Shown piece after piece: positions 1 through 7,238 of a stretch of 63,219 nt of DNA. The first letter of the stretch is position 1. Every line of letters starts with the position of its first letter. This stretch comes from Comamonas sp. Lineage in GTDB: Bacteria > Pseudomonadota > Gammaproteobacteria > Burkholderiales > Burkholderiaceae_C. The stretch is from contig JADMKK010000052.1 of the NCBI GenBank assembly GCA_015478895.1, positions 1 to 63,219 of the forward strand, given 5' to 3'. A program made the translations under genes and the position numbers. The notes beneath the pieces are model-generated. The model was not told where the DNA came from. It made no database searches and was given only the letters and a program-made list of their open reading frames with translations.

Positions 1-654
1 CCAGTGATTGGTCATGGCTCCACGGCCAAACGTCGGGGCAAGACCTGCCACCGTCGGGCCGTGTCAGACACGTGCTTGGTTATCGAGCGCCAGCAGACCC
101 CATGAACGGGCTACCTTATGTGTGACATAACCGGCTTCGTTGCTGGAAGCAGAAGCTGCCAACATGCCGGTGGTGAGCCAACGGTTAACCGTTTGGCCCT
201 TTTCATTCTTTTCAACGAAGTTGGCGTCGCGGTCATCTTTCAGATGTTTTGCGATGCGGTTCAATGCTTCGTCCCAAGACAGACGCTTCCACTCGTTAGA
301 GCCAGGAGCACGGTACTCGGGGTACTTAAGGCGGTTGGGGCTGTGCACGAAATCGAGCAACGAAGCACCCTTGGGACACAGCGTGCCGCGATTTACTGGG
401 TGATCCGGATCACCTTCAACGTGCATCACGGACATCTTGGCGTTCTTTACGCCGTCGCTGTACGAATACATCAAAATACCGCAGCCTACGGAACAGTAAG
501 TACACGTTTGACGTGTCACTGTCGCAGCTGCCAGCTTGAACTGGCGAACTTCTGCTAGGGCAGCAGTGGGCGAGAAGCCCATCACTGCCAAGCTAGATGC
601 CGCCAGACTCGAACCAGTCACTTTCATGAACTGGCGTCTGGAGAATTGCACCAT
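1..654 (-). CDS. fdnG: Selenocysteine formate dehydrogenase, alpha subunit (5' part only)
   Basis: Catalytic subunit of a membrane-associated respiratory formate dehydrogenase that oxidises formate to CO2 at a molybdopterin/selenocysteine centre on the periplasmic side. A twin-arginine signal (SRRQFMKV, residues 5-12) is followed by a [4Fe-4S] motif beginning TCTYCSVGCG and by CPKG. Conventional translation stops at residue 197, codon TGA (positions 66-64). Reading continues in frame to the window edge as HGPTVAGLAPTFGRGAMTNH, the conserved sequence after Sec196 of E. coli FdnG/FdoG, so TGA is read as selenocysteine. The RBS AAAGGT lies 7-10 nt before ATG. The gene runs off the window; the beta and gamma subunits would lie beyond. 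Whether it is the N or O isoenzyme cannot be told. Confidence 0.95.
20..66 (-). promoter_or_regulatory. Bacterial SECIS element with Sec UGA codon
   Basis: UGA is at 66-64. Just downstream in the mRNA (plus-strand 49-37) a short hairpin forms: stem GGCA/UGCC closing the loop GGUCU. This is the apical loop known in E. coli fdhF and fdnG SECIS elements, where SelB binds to recode UGA. The loop sequence and its distance from UGA match the known element. The lower stem is less certain by eye. Confidence 0.85.
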
Positions 655-1024
655 GGGGGTTACCTTTTTTAACTTGACGCTTGTAGGAGAATTCTAGTTA
701 GCTGTCTCATATAAGAGTCATGCCCTAGTGTTTAACGCTTCGACTCGCTAGGGAATGCAGGAATATGGTTGCACAAAATGATTTCGGATATAAGAGCGTT
801 TCCATCCTTGTCCTGCTAAGGAATGCGGTGTTTAACCGGAACACAAGCTCCAGGCCGTCTACGCACGACAATCAACAGCTTGGTTGCAAGGCCATGTCCG
901 CCGCAGCGCGGTGATGGTGGTGTCGAGGCTCGACCTTTCCTTGCTGATGCATGCCTTCGTAAAAGGCAGGTAGTCTGTTGTTTTGCCAAGCCACGTGCCC
1001 GACGTTGTCCCTAATATTGACCTA
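655..1024. other. Divergent intergenic region between fdnG and mnmH
   Basis: 370 bases with no convincing gene. It must carry both divergent promoters. Visible: an inverted repeat CCCTAG (723-728) / CTAGGG (749-754), and a palindrome-like TCTCATATAAGA at 705-716, one mismatch from the TCTT-TA-AAGA motif found before icd and aceA. No tRNA-Sec gene is recognisable here. Confidence 0.5.
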
Positions 1025-2074
1025 ATGTCTCACCGCCAGCCTGTTCGTATTACGGACATTGACCGATTCGACGCCATCATTGATGCGCGCACCCCTGCTG
1101 AATTTGAGCTGGATCGCATTCCTGGGGCCATCAATTGCCCGGTATTGAGCAACGAAGAGCGCATTACCATCGGCACGATTTACAAGCAAGTCAGCCCTTT
1201 TGAGGCCAAACGACTGGGTGCCGCCATGGTCGCTGCCAATCTGGCCAGGCACTTGCGCGAAACTTTTGCTGATAAGCCCGCCCATTGGAAACCGCTGGTG
1301 TATTGCTGGCGCGGCGGGCTGCGCAGCGGCTCGATGGTGACGTGGCTGCGCTTGGTGGGCTGGGATGCGCAGCAACTGGCGGGTGGCTATAAAGGTTTTC
1401 GCCACCACGTGATGGAGCAAATCGCAACGATAGTTCCGCAGTTGAAATTGCGCGTGCTGTGCGGTGCCACGGGCAGCGCCAAAACGCGGGTGCTACAGGC
1501 CTTAAAAGCGCATGGTGCCCAAATGGTGGATTTGGAAGGCCTAGCCCAGCATAAGGGCTCGCTACTGGGTGCTTTGCCGGGTATTGAGCAGCCCAGTCAA
1601 AAGCATTTCGACACATTGCTGGCCTATGAATTGCAGGCGCTGGACGTATCACGCCCTGTCTACATTGAGGGCGAGAGCCCCAAAATTGGCCGCGTGGCCT
1701 TGCCGCTGGAGCTGGTGTACCACATGCGCCAGTCCCCTGTGGTGGAAATTGATGCCACAGATGAGGCGCGCCTCGCGTATTTGCTGCGTGACTATGCGTA
1801 TCTGGGTGATCATGTCGAGCTACTGTGCGATCGCTTGGGCTATCTCAAAGAAATTCAGGGCAACGAGACTATTACGCGCTGGCAAGACTGGGCTCGCAGT
1901 GGTAATTTGCCCGCGTTGTTCGAAGAACTCATGCGCCTGCACTATGACCCGCAGTACGAACGGTCGCAGGCCAACCACTTTGTACAATGGGCGCACAAAC
2001 GCAGCGTACCCGCACACGATTTGTCAGATCAGGCCACGCGAGCATTGGCGCACCATATTCAGCAGTTAGCTTAA
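1025..2074 (+). CDS. mnmH: tRNA 2-selenouridine synthase
   Basis: Replaces the sulfur of 2-thiouridine at tRNA wobble position 34 with selenium from selenophosphate, through a geranylated intermediate. An N-terminal rhodanese domain carries the catalytic loop YCWRGGLRSGS with Cys94. A P-loop domain follows with GATGSAKT, where the family more often has GSGKT. The chosen ATG gives 349 residues and begins just before the rhodanese domain; GTG at 995 or TTG at 983 would extend it, and no start has a strong RBS. With the neighbouring selenoprotein it shows that the organism uses selenium. selD and selA/B/C are not in the window. Confidence 0.9.
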   Translation: MSHRQPVRITDIDRFDAIIDARTPAEFELDRIPGAINCPVLSNEERITIGTIYKQVSPFEAKRLGAAMVAANLARHLRETFADKPAHWKPLVYCWRGGLRSGSMVTWLRLVGWDAQQLAGGYKGFRHHVMEQIATIVPQLKLRVLCGATGSAKTRVLQALKAHGAQMVDLEGLAQHKGSLLGALPGIEQPSQKHFDTLLAYELQALDVSRPVYIEGESPKIGRVALPLELVYHMRQSPVVEIDATDEARLAYLLRDYAYLGDHVELLCDRLGYLKEIQGNETITRWQDWARSGNLPALFEELMRLHYDPQYERSQANHFVQWAHKRSVPAHDLSDQATRALAHHIQQLA

Positions 2075-2115
2075 GCCCGGCACCCCATCACCACCCCCTC
2101 TGCACTGGAGCACTT

Positions 2116-3065
2116 ATGTCTGTTGAGAATCCCATCGCCCCCATCGAACGCATTGCGGCGCGCAAAGGAAGTCTGGGTGAAGGCATGGACATTGCCCGCG
2201 CGCTGCCCGCCAAACAGCGGCGCATGATTGGTGCATGGTGCTTTTTGGACCATTTGGGACCGATTGCTTTCCCTCAAGGAGGCGGCATGCACGTGGGGCA
2301 CATCCGCACACCCGTTTGCAAACCTTCACCTGGATGATTGAAGGTGAATTACTGCACCGCGACAGCCTGGGCTATGAGCAGGTGCTGCGCGCCGGCCAAG
2401 TCAACCTGATGACGGCGGGCTTCGGCATCTCGCACACCGAAGACTCGGTGCGTGGTGGGGAAAGATTGCATGCCGCGCAGCTGTGGATTGCCTTACCTGA
2501 CGCAGTTGCAGACCAAGCACCTGCTTTTGCCCACTATCCCCAAGTGCCGCAATGGTCAAATCAGGGGTGTGGTTGGTCTTTGATGGCGGGCAGCTACGGT
2601 GCGCACACCGCACCGACACAGTTGTATTCACCCTTGCTGGGGCTGGAGGTGTTGTCCACAAAGGCAAGCAGTATGCATCTGGATTTGCAGGCTAACTTTG
2701 AGTATGGCTTGCTGGCGTTCACAGGCGGCTTTACGGTGCAGTGCGAGGTGTTTGGACAAGATGAGCTGGCCTATCTGCCTGTGGGGCGCGCTGGCGCTGA
2801 GGTGCACTTGCAAGCCGGAACGCGCTTGCTGGTGGTGGGCGGTGCGCCATTTACTGATAGCGTGACCATCTGGTGGGATTTTTTGGGCCAAGACTTGGCG
2901 GCCATTCGCGGCTACCGCGCGCAATGGGAAGCAGGCGATGCCCGTTTTGGGCAAGTCAAAGAGGGCGAGCACCGCCGCCTGCAAGCCCCTGCACTGCCTA
3001 AGAACGTGTTTACGATCTCCGCAAAAGCAATACGACAAATGCCAAGTGAACGAATTGTAAGCTAG
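2116..3065 (+). pseudogene. Pirin-family protein, frameshifted and 3' end replaced by IS
   Basis: Pirins are cupin-fold iron proteins, some with quercetinase activity. Frame 1 from ATG 2116 encodes the typical start ending MHVGH. The reading then moves to another frame with HPHTRLQTFTWMIEGELLHRD. Adding one C in the GGGGCACAT tract at about 2298 would restore the family motif VGPHPHTRLQTF, so a single-base deletion (or a sequencing error) is the simplest reading. The last 20 or so codons, after about 3002, come from the end of the adjacent IS5-type element, so the natural C-terminus is lost too. The gene is probably inactive. Confidence 0.8.
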
Positions 3066-3821
3066 TGTTCAACCACCTCTCACAGTTCTTCCACAGTCGC
3101 CTGTTCTTGTCTAACCATGCAAAGCTGCGCTCCACCACCCAGCGTTTGGGCATGATCCTTGGAACTGTGCATTTATCGCGCTTGGCAACCTGCATTGTCA
3201 CATGGGCTCCCAATCGTTCCTTGACTCCATCTGCAAATGGCTTGCCCACATAGTCTGCATCGGTCAGTACGCTTTGAACACTGCCCAGCGAACCTTTGCA
3301 GCGTTTAAAGGCTTGCAAGGCTCCTTGGCGATCTGTGACGTTGGCTGCCGTCACTGCCAGCGCATGCGCCAGCACAAGGGTATCCACTGCAATGTCACGC
3401 TTGATGCCCGAAACCTTTTTGCCCGCGCCATAGCCCTTCAGGCCCGCCGTATCGGTGTTCTTGACGCTCTGCGCGTCCACAATCAAGAGCGTGCTGCAGG
3501 CATTGCGCCACAGTTTCTCACGGGCCGCACTAACCTGATTTTTTGAGTTCCCGCTCAAGCACGCTAGTATCGTGCTTGTCGGGCTGACTCCATTTGCTCC
3601 AATAGGCGTAGACACTTTGCCATTTTGGGAAATCTGTAAGTAGCAAATGCTACTGGCAGCCGGTTCGAAGGAGGTAGAGAACCGCACAAAAGACATCGTA
3701 CAAGTCCAGACTGGTGGGCTTGGTGGTACGCCGGACGCTGCGCAGCTCTGACTCAATTTCTGAAAATTTTTCGCGACTGATGTCGCTGGCGTATTTCTGT
3801 CTTTTCACACCCTGAATTATC
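3002..3821 (-). mobile_element. IS5-family element (IS427/IS1031-like), degenerate
   Basis: The body of an IS5-type element carrying an inactivated transposase. The left end is probably near 3002, where a GAACGTGTTTACGATC sequence resembling IS5-group termini abuts the pirin gene at a CTAA-like target. No matching inverted repeat is visible on the right. The sequence there passes directly into an IS3-type remnant at 3822, so the right end looks deleted or replaced. Boundaries are approximate. Confidence 0.7.
3010..3808 (-). pseudogene. IS5-family DDE transposase, nonsense mutation in ORFA
   Basis: ORFA begins with GTG (3808-3806), reads KRQKYASDISREKF and is interrupted by TAG at 3652-3650 after RTGCQ, where relatives have Trp (TGG to TAG). 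It then reads on as TDFPKWQSVYAYWSKW to a run CTCAAAAAATCA near 3540. There the frame changes to ORFB, a normal programmed-frameshift arrangement in this IS group. ORFB holds the DDE triad contexts DAQSVKNTDTAG, LTDADYVGKPF and KRWVVERSFAWLDKNRRLWK. The premature stop means no full transposase without readthrough. Confidence 0.8.
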
Positions 3822-3944
3822 AAGGACAAAAAGATCGTCCGGGATGTGACAGTTAGTGTCTGGGTTGGCTTTTACAACCACCAGCGCCCGCACCAAGCGT
3901 TGAAGATGAAAACTCCCGCTGTGGCATTTGCATTAGCGGCATGA
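3822..3944 (+). pseudogene. IS3-family transposase, C-terminal fragment
   Basis: Forty codons read KDKKIVRD and then FYNHQRPHQALKMKTP, closing with AFALAA and TGA. FYNHQRPHQAL is the typical C-terminal signature of IS3-family integrase-core transposases. The rest of the gene is absent, with the IS5-type remnant beginning immediately upstream. Too short to be functional. Confidence 0.8.
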
Positions 3945-4106
3945 TCCGTGCAGAAGCCGCTGGGGCAATACATTTTTCATGAGTTGTAAAAATCTGCCTT
4001 TTCCTAAGATTTTTATCGAAAAGCAAAAGATTGCCACACTGTTTTTTTTCTTGAACGATTGTTTCTATTAAGATTGCAGTATTAAATGATAGATGGAATT
4101 ATTTTG

Positions 4107-4436
4107 ATGACTACCTATAAAGAACTCCTTAATCAGCGTGCTGAGCTGGAAAAGCAAATTGAGGCTGTGCGTAAAGAGGCAATCGCCGCCGCGATCACCG
4201 AAGCCCGTGCAATCGTACTTGGCTATGAATTAACGGAAGAAGATATCTTCTTTAGCAAGAAGATCACGCGTACTTCCATTACTGGGTATGTAGTCAAAAC
4301 GGTGGCTCCTAAGTACCGTGACCCTATCACTGGCGCAACTTGGTCTGGTCGTGGCAAACCTCCATTGTGGATTGCAGGTCAGGATCGCTTGAACTTCCTG
4401 ATTCGGGAGCAAGTAGCGTCGACTGAAGTCGCCTAA
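4107..4436 (+). CDS. H-NS family nucleoid-associated protein
   Basis: Small DNA-binding protein of the H-NS superfamily (109 residues). The N-terminal half is an acidic/basic coiled coil (ELLNQRAELEKQIEAVRKEA) for oligomerisation. The C-terminus carries YRDPITGATWSGRGKPPLWI, the AT-hook-like DNA-binding loop of this family. Start 4107 gives MTTYKELL; an ATG at 4086 would add seven residues unlike the family. It lies in visibly A+T-rich DNA beside IS remnants, the kind of region H-NS proteins silence. It may regulate itself and nearby acquired DNA (inference). Confidence 0.85.
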   Translation: MTTYKELLNQRAELEKQIEAVRKEAIAAAITEARAIVLGYELTEEDIFFSKKITRTSITGYVVKTVAPKYRDPITGATWSGRGKPPLWIAGQDRLNFLIREQVASTEVA

Positions 4437-4480
4437 TAATTAGCGCTTTGCAGCCCCTCTTGGGTGGCTAAGGCGCTGTA

Positions 4481-4516
4481 AAAAGCCTTGCGGCGCCTTT
4501 GTTGCAAGGCTTATTA
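4481..4516 (+). terminator. Hairpin after the H-NS-like gene
   Basis: Perfect inverted repeat AAGCCTTGC (4483-4491) / GCAAGGCTT (4504-4512) with a 12-nt loop. It lacks a long T run, so termination is possible but not certain. Confidence 0.4.
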
Positions 4517-4636
4517 AGTTGGTTTCGCTGTATATATTTAAATTATTTTCAACAATGGACAGTATTTGAGAGTTTGTTCTCTTCAACCGTTCAAAAACTA
4601 AGATTTTTTATACAGTAGAGTAATCCCTTCCATCTT

Positions 4637-5359
4637 TTATTTATAACTTCCCGTTGGGTTAACACCATCTTGGTGAACCCAAAGTATTTTCTGCGTGTCT
4701 ACGCCCAGTAAAGAGGCTTGATGTAATAGTCGATCTCCAATGCCTTCTGGTAATGAAGGCTGTCGCGACAGAATCCAGAAATAGTCTAGGTTGGAGCCAA
4801 TCACCATGGCCCATTCGTAATCTTTGTCCAGCGCTACAACGTTGTAGCCGCCATAAAAAGGCCTAAAGAAAGACACTTTGAGTGCTGCTATATCGGGGGC
4901 TAGAGTGGGTGTGGCTTTGCCGTGGGAGATTTTCCACTCTCCGCGTTTCGGGTCGTAGCCTCGGTTTGTGACCTGAATAGACCCATCTTGTAATAATCCG
5001 TATTCCGCTTGGGTGCGTTGCAATCCACGTTCAAAGCTGTGCTCAATACGCGCAACTTCATACCATTTGCCTAAATAGCGGCTTAAATCAAAGTTCTCGA
5101 CAGGATGAATATCTGGGGGGGTGCGAGGGTTGCGTATTGCATAGAGCGCCGTGCCTGCCAATGCTGCTAAGGCAGTCGCGCACAATACGGCACTGCTGGG
5201 GCGCATGTTGGTTGATCCAGACTGGGCTTGTGTGTGAATGCCGTGTTGTTGCAGGACGGTTGTGAGGCTTTGCACGGTGTTGTGTAAGTCTTCTTGGTTG
5301 CCGCAGGTGGGGTAAGCGTTTGCGCAGCGGGTTTTGCAAGGACGATGAAAGAGTGGCAT
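4637..5359 (-). CDS. Lipocalin family protein (Blc-like) with N-terminal extension
   Basis: Lipocalins of the Blc type bind lipids in the envelope. The core begins at NFDLSRYLGKWYEVARIEHSFERG, the bacterial lipocalin signature, and continues through YEWAMVIGSNLDYFWILSRQP. Before it lie a hydrophobic segment (VLCATALAALAGTALYAI) and about 50 extra residues with three cysteines (PCKTRCANAYPTC). ATG 5359 has AGAGGAA about 9 nt upstream. A later ATG at 5209 (MRPSSAVLC) would give an ordinary signal-anchor form but has a weaker RBS. No lipobox is evident. Confidence 0.75.
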   Translation of the reverse strand: MPLFHRPCKTRCANAYPTCGNQEDLHNTVQSLTTVLQQHGIHTQAQSGSTNMRPSSAVLCATALAALAGTALYAIRNPRTPPDIHPVENFDLSRYLGKWYEVARIEHSFERGLQRTQAEYGLLQDGSIQVTNRGYDPKRGEWKISHGKATPTLAPDIAALKVSFFRPFYGGYNVVALDKDYEWAMVIGSNLDYFWILSRQPSLPEGIGDRLLHQASLLGVDTQKILWVHQDGVNPTGSYK

Positions 5360-5630
5360 GGACAAATTCCTCTAGCTAAAGCTTGGTGCGCGCCACGATG
5401 GCGACAAAGCAAAGCACACAGTATTTGTAGCGGTGCTGCTTGGTATTTGTAGGTCACTTGCGAGAAAACTTGTGCTTTTGCGACGGCGAATGTGGTGTGT
5501 GTGTCCGCTACAGTTGAAAATATGAGCTTTTGCGCACTTAAAAGATATATTTTTAGGCTTTGGTGCCACGTACCATTGCAGTGTGTGGAAAAATGCAAGG
5601 TTTACTCAAACCTCAACAGGAGAGATTGCT

Positions 5631-5798
5631 ATGGGCAATAAGATCGTTACTGAAGCTGATCGCAAGCGCACCCCCCGTCCCGTTGCTCCTAACGGCGTGA
5701 CATTGTTGGCAGAAGGTCGTGGCCAGCGCTCGAGCTTGGAGCGCGGTTCGCACACACGCAGCAAAAAGAATGCAGGCAAGCGCCCTCATTCGGGTTGA
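5631..5798 (+). CDS. Small basic conserved hypothetical protein (55 aa)
   Basis: Starts MGNKIVTEADRKRTPRPVAP and ends RSKKNAGKRPHSG. It is Arg/Lys/Gly-rich with no hydrophobic segment. ATG 5631 has a strong AGGAGA 6 nt upstream; an earlier in-frame ATG at 5583 lacks one. The composition suggests a nucleic-acid-binding or disordered protein, but I do not recognise a family with known function. Confidence 0.65.
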   Translation: MGNKIVTEADRKRTPRPVAPNGVTLLAEGRGQRSSLERGSHTRSKKNAGKRPHSG

Positions 5799-5985
5799 TT
5801 CGTGAAAACTTTGGTTGCTGCCTCTAACAGTCGCCATTGCATAGAAGGCCCTAGGGTGACCTGGGGCTTTCTTGCGTTTGGGGTGAGGGTTATGTGTAAG
5901 GCCGCGATGTATTGCGAGTGGTCTTAAACTCAAGTTGCTTAAATAAGCACTCGCCATGCTCTTAAAAGTTTCGGGAGAAACCAAT

Positions 5986-6390
5986 ATGAAATTTGAAGAG
6001 TATAAGGAGAGAGAGTTGCCGGCGGCAAGGATTGGCAGTGAAGAGCTCTACGTTGTTTGCCTGTGTGCAGCTTGGTGTGGCGTATGTCGTCAATACGAGG
6101 TGGAGTTCAATGCCGTGCAAGCGCAGTTTCCTCATATTCAATTTGCTTGGCTGGATGTAGAAGACCAAGAGTGCGTCCTGGGTGACATTGATGTAGAAAC
6201 TTTTCCGACACTGCTTGTAGGTAGTAAGAGTGGGCCTATGTTTCTGGGGCCTTTGCTTCCTCAAATCAAAGTGCTTGAGCGTTTATTGTTGGCGTTGCAA
6301 GCTGCGCCGCAAGCTGCATCAACCCTGCCGTTAGAAGCTAAGCCGCTCTGGGGTCGTGTTGTTGCGCAATGGCACTCCTTGAAACGGTAA
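5986..6390 (+). CDS. Thioredoxin-fold protein
   Basis: A 134-residue protein with the redox motif CAAWCGVCRQY near residue 28 and the cis-Pro loop ETFPTLLV, both hallmarks of the thioredoxin fold. It has no signal peptide, so it is probably cytoplasmic. ATG 5986 is preceded by GGGAGA. The last ~40 residues are an atypical tail (ALQAAPQAAS..). The substrate is unknown; it is not thioredoxin 1, since the usual WCGPC is WCGVC here. Confidence 0.75.
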   Translation: MKFEEYKERELPAARIGSEELYVVCLCAAWCGVCRQYEVEFNAVQAQFPHIQFAWLDVEDQECVLGDIDVETFPTLLVGSKSGPMFLGPLLPQIKVLERLLLALQAAPQAASTLPLEAKPLWGRVVAQWHSLKR

Positions 6391-6407
6391 ATCCTTAGTG
6401 CCTATCA

Positions 6408-6435
6408 TTGCGAATCAACAGTTTGCGGATACAAT
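6408..6435 (+). promoter_or_regulatory. Sigma-70 promoter of the rimP-nusA-infB operon
   Basis: TTGCGA (6408-6413), a 16-nt spacer and TACAAT (6430-6435). Transcription would start near 6442, leaving a leader of about 130 nt before rimP. Confidence 0.6.
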
Positions 6436-6446
6436 GTCAACTTCAC

Positions 6447-6487
6447 GACCAAACGGGCGGGTTATAACCGTCCGTTTTTTTTGGTCG
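6447..6487 (+). terminator. Leader hairpin / possible attenuator upstream of rimP
   Basis: Inner stem ACGG-GCGGTTA-type pairing with TAACCGTCCGT, then eight T (6475-6482). The whole is enclosed by GACCAAA (6447-6453) / TTTGGTC (6480-6486). It looks like a Rho-independent terminator just after the promoter, so part of transcription may stop before the operon. Confidence 0.55.
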
Positions 6488-6573
6488 CTTGCATTTGGAG
6501 CTCGAAGCCGCCAGCAAGCAATTGCAGGGATGGTTATCGGGTTTTTTGTACTTTCGGGATAGAAAATTAACAC

Positions 6574-7155
6574 GTGGCACTACAGCAAATCGTTGAACAA
6601 ACTGTGACAGGCCTTGGCTATGACTTGGTGGAGATTGAGCGCTCCGCAGCTGGGCTGTTGCGCATCACCATCGATTTGCCTTGGCAGGTGCCTGAGGAAG
6701 GCACGGAGCCCTTGTCTGAAGCCTTTGTGACTGTCGAAGATTGCGAGAAGGTTACACGCCAGTTGCAATTTGCATTGGAGGTTGATGGGGTGGACTACAG
6801 TCGTCTGGAAATCTCCTCCCCTGGTATTGATCGCCCCTTGCGCCATGAACTGGACTTTGTCCGTTTCAAAGGGGCTGAAGTAGACATCACTTTAAAAGAA
6901 GCCATTGGTGCTGAAGCTGCCAATGGTTCGGTGAATGCCAATCGAAAAAAATTTCGCGGCACGCTGGAACGTGCGGAGTCTGGTGACTGGCAGATAGTGT
7001 GGAGCGATGAAGCTCCACGCAAGCCTGGTCAGAGAGTGAGTAAAAAGCGTGAGCCCGCGCCACTACAGGCATTGGGATTTACGCTGGATGAGCTGCGTGA
7101 GGCGCGCTTGGCGCCCATAGTAAGTTTCAAGGGGCGTGCCGCTAAGCCCATCTAA
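6574..7155 (+). CDS. rimP: Ribosome maturation factor RimP
   Basis: Needed for maturation of the 30S subunit. 193 residues beginning VALQQIVEQTVTGLGYDLVEIE from a GTG start, with the conserved core LEVSSPGIDRPL-like segment LEISSPGIDRPLRHELDF. There is an insertion of charged residues (KKFRGTLERAESGDW and after) typical of Burkholderiales forms. First gene of the rimP-nusA-infB-rbfA-truB operon; nusA follows after 83 nt. Confidence 0.95.
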   Translation: MALQQIVEQTVTGLGYDLVEIERSAAGLLRITIDLPWQVPEEGTEPLSEAFVTVEDCEKVTRQLQFALEVDGVDYSRLEISSPGIDRPLRHELDFVRFKGAEVDITLKEAIGAEAANGSVNANRKKFRGTLERAESGDWQIVWSDEAPRKPGQRVSKKREPAPLQALGFTLDELREARLAPIVSFKGRAAKPI

Positions 7156-7238
7156 GGGCCGCGTTGCAGCTAAATAGGCAAGGACAGGTGCCAAAGCTGG
7201 TGCCCCGGTTGGATGAAAGAAATTAGGAGAGTCGTCGC

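Noticed and set aside
655-1024. Possible tRNA-Sec (selC) gene near the selenoprotein gene
   Set aside because: A TTCGACT stretch near 739-745 looked like a T-loop, but no acceptor stem, long variable arm or CCA end could be built on either strand.
3010-3756. Single intact 248-residue transposase starting MSQSCAASG
   Set aside because: The first 90 or so residues are the wrong frame of ORFA. The true protein requires the ORFA frame (with a TAG stop) plus a frameshift into ORFB.
5167-5598. 143-codon minus-strand frame upstream of the lipocalin
   Set aside because: It overlaps the lipocalin N-terminus in another frame, is of low complexity with many rare contexts, and has no family resemblance.
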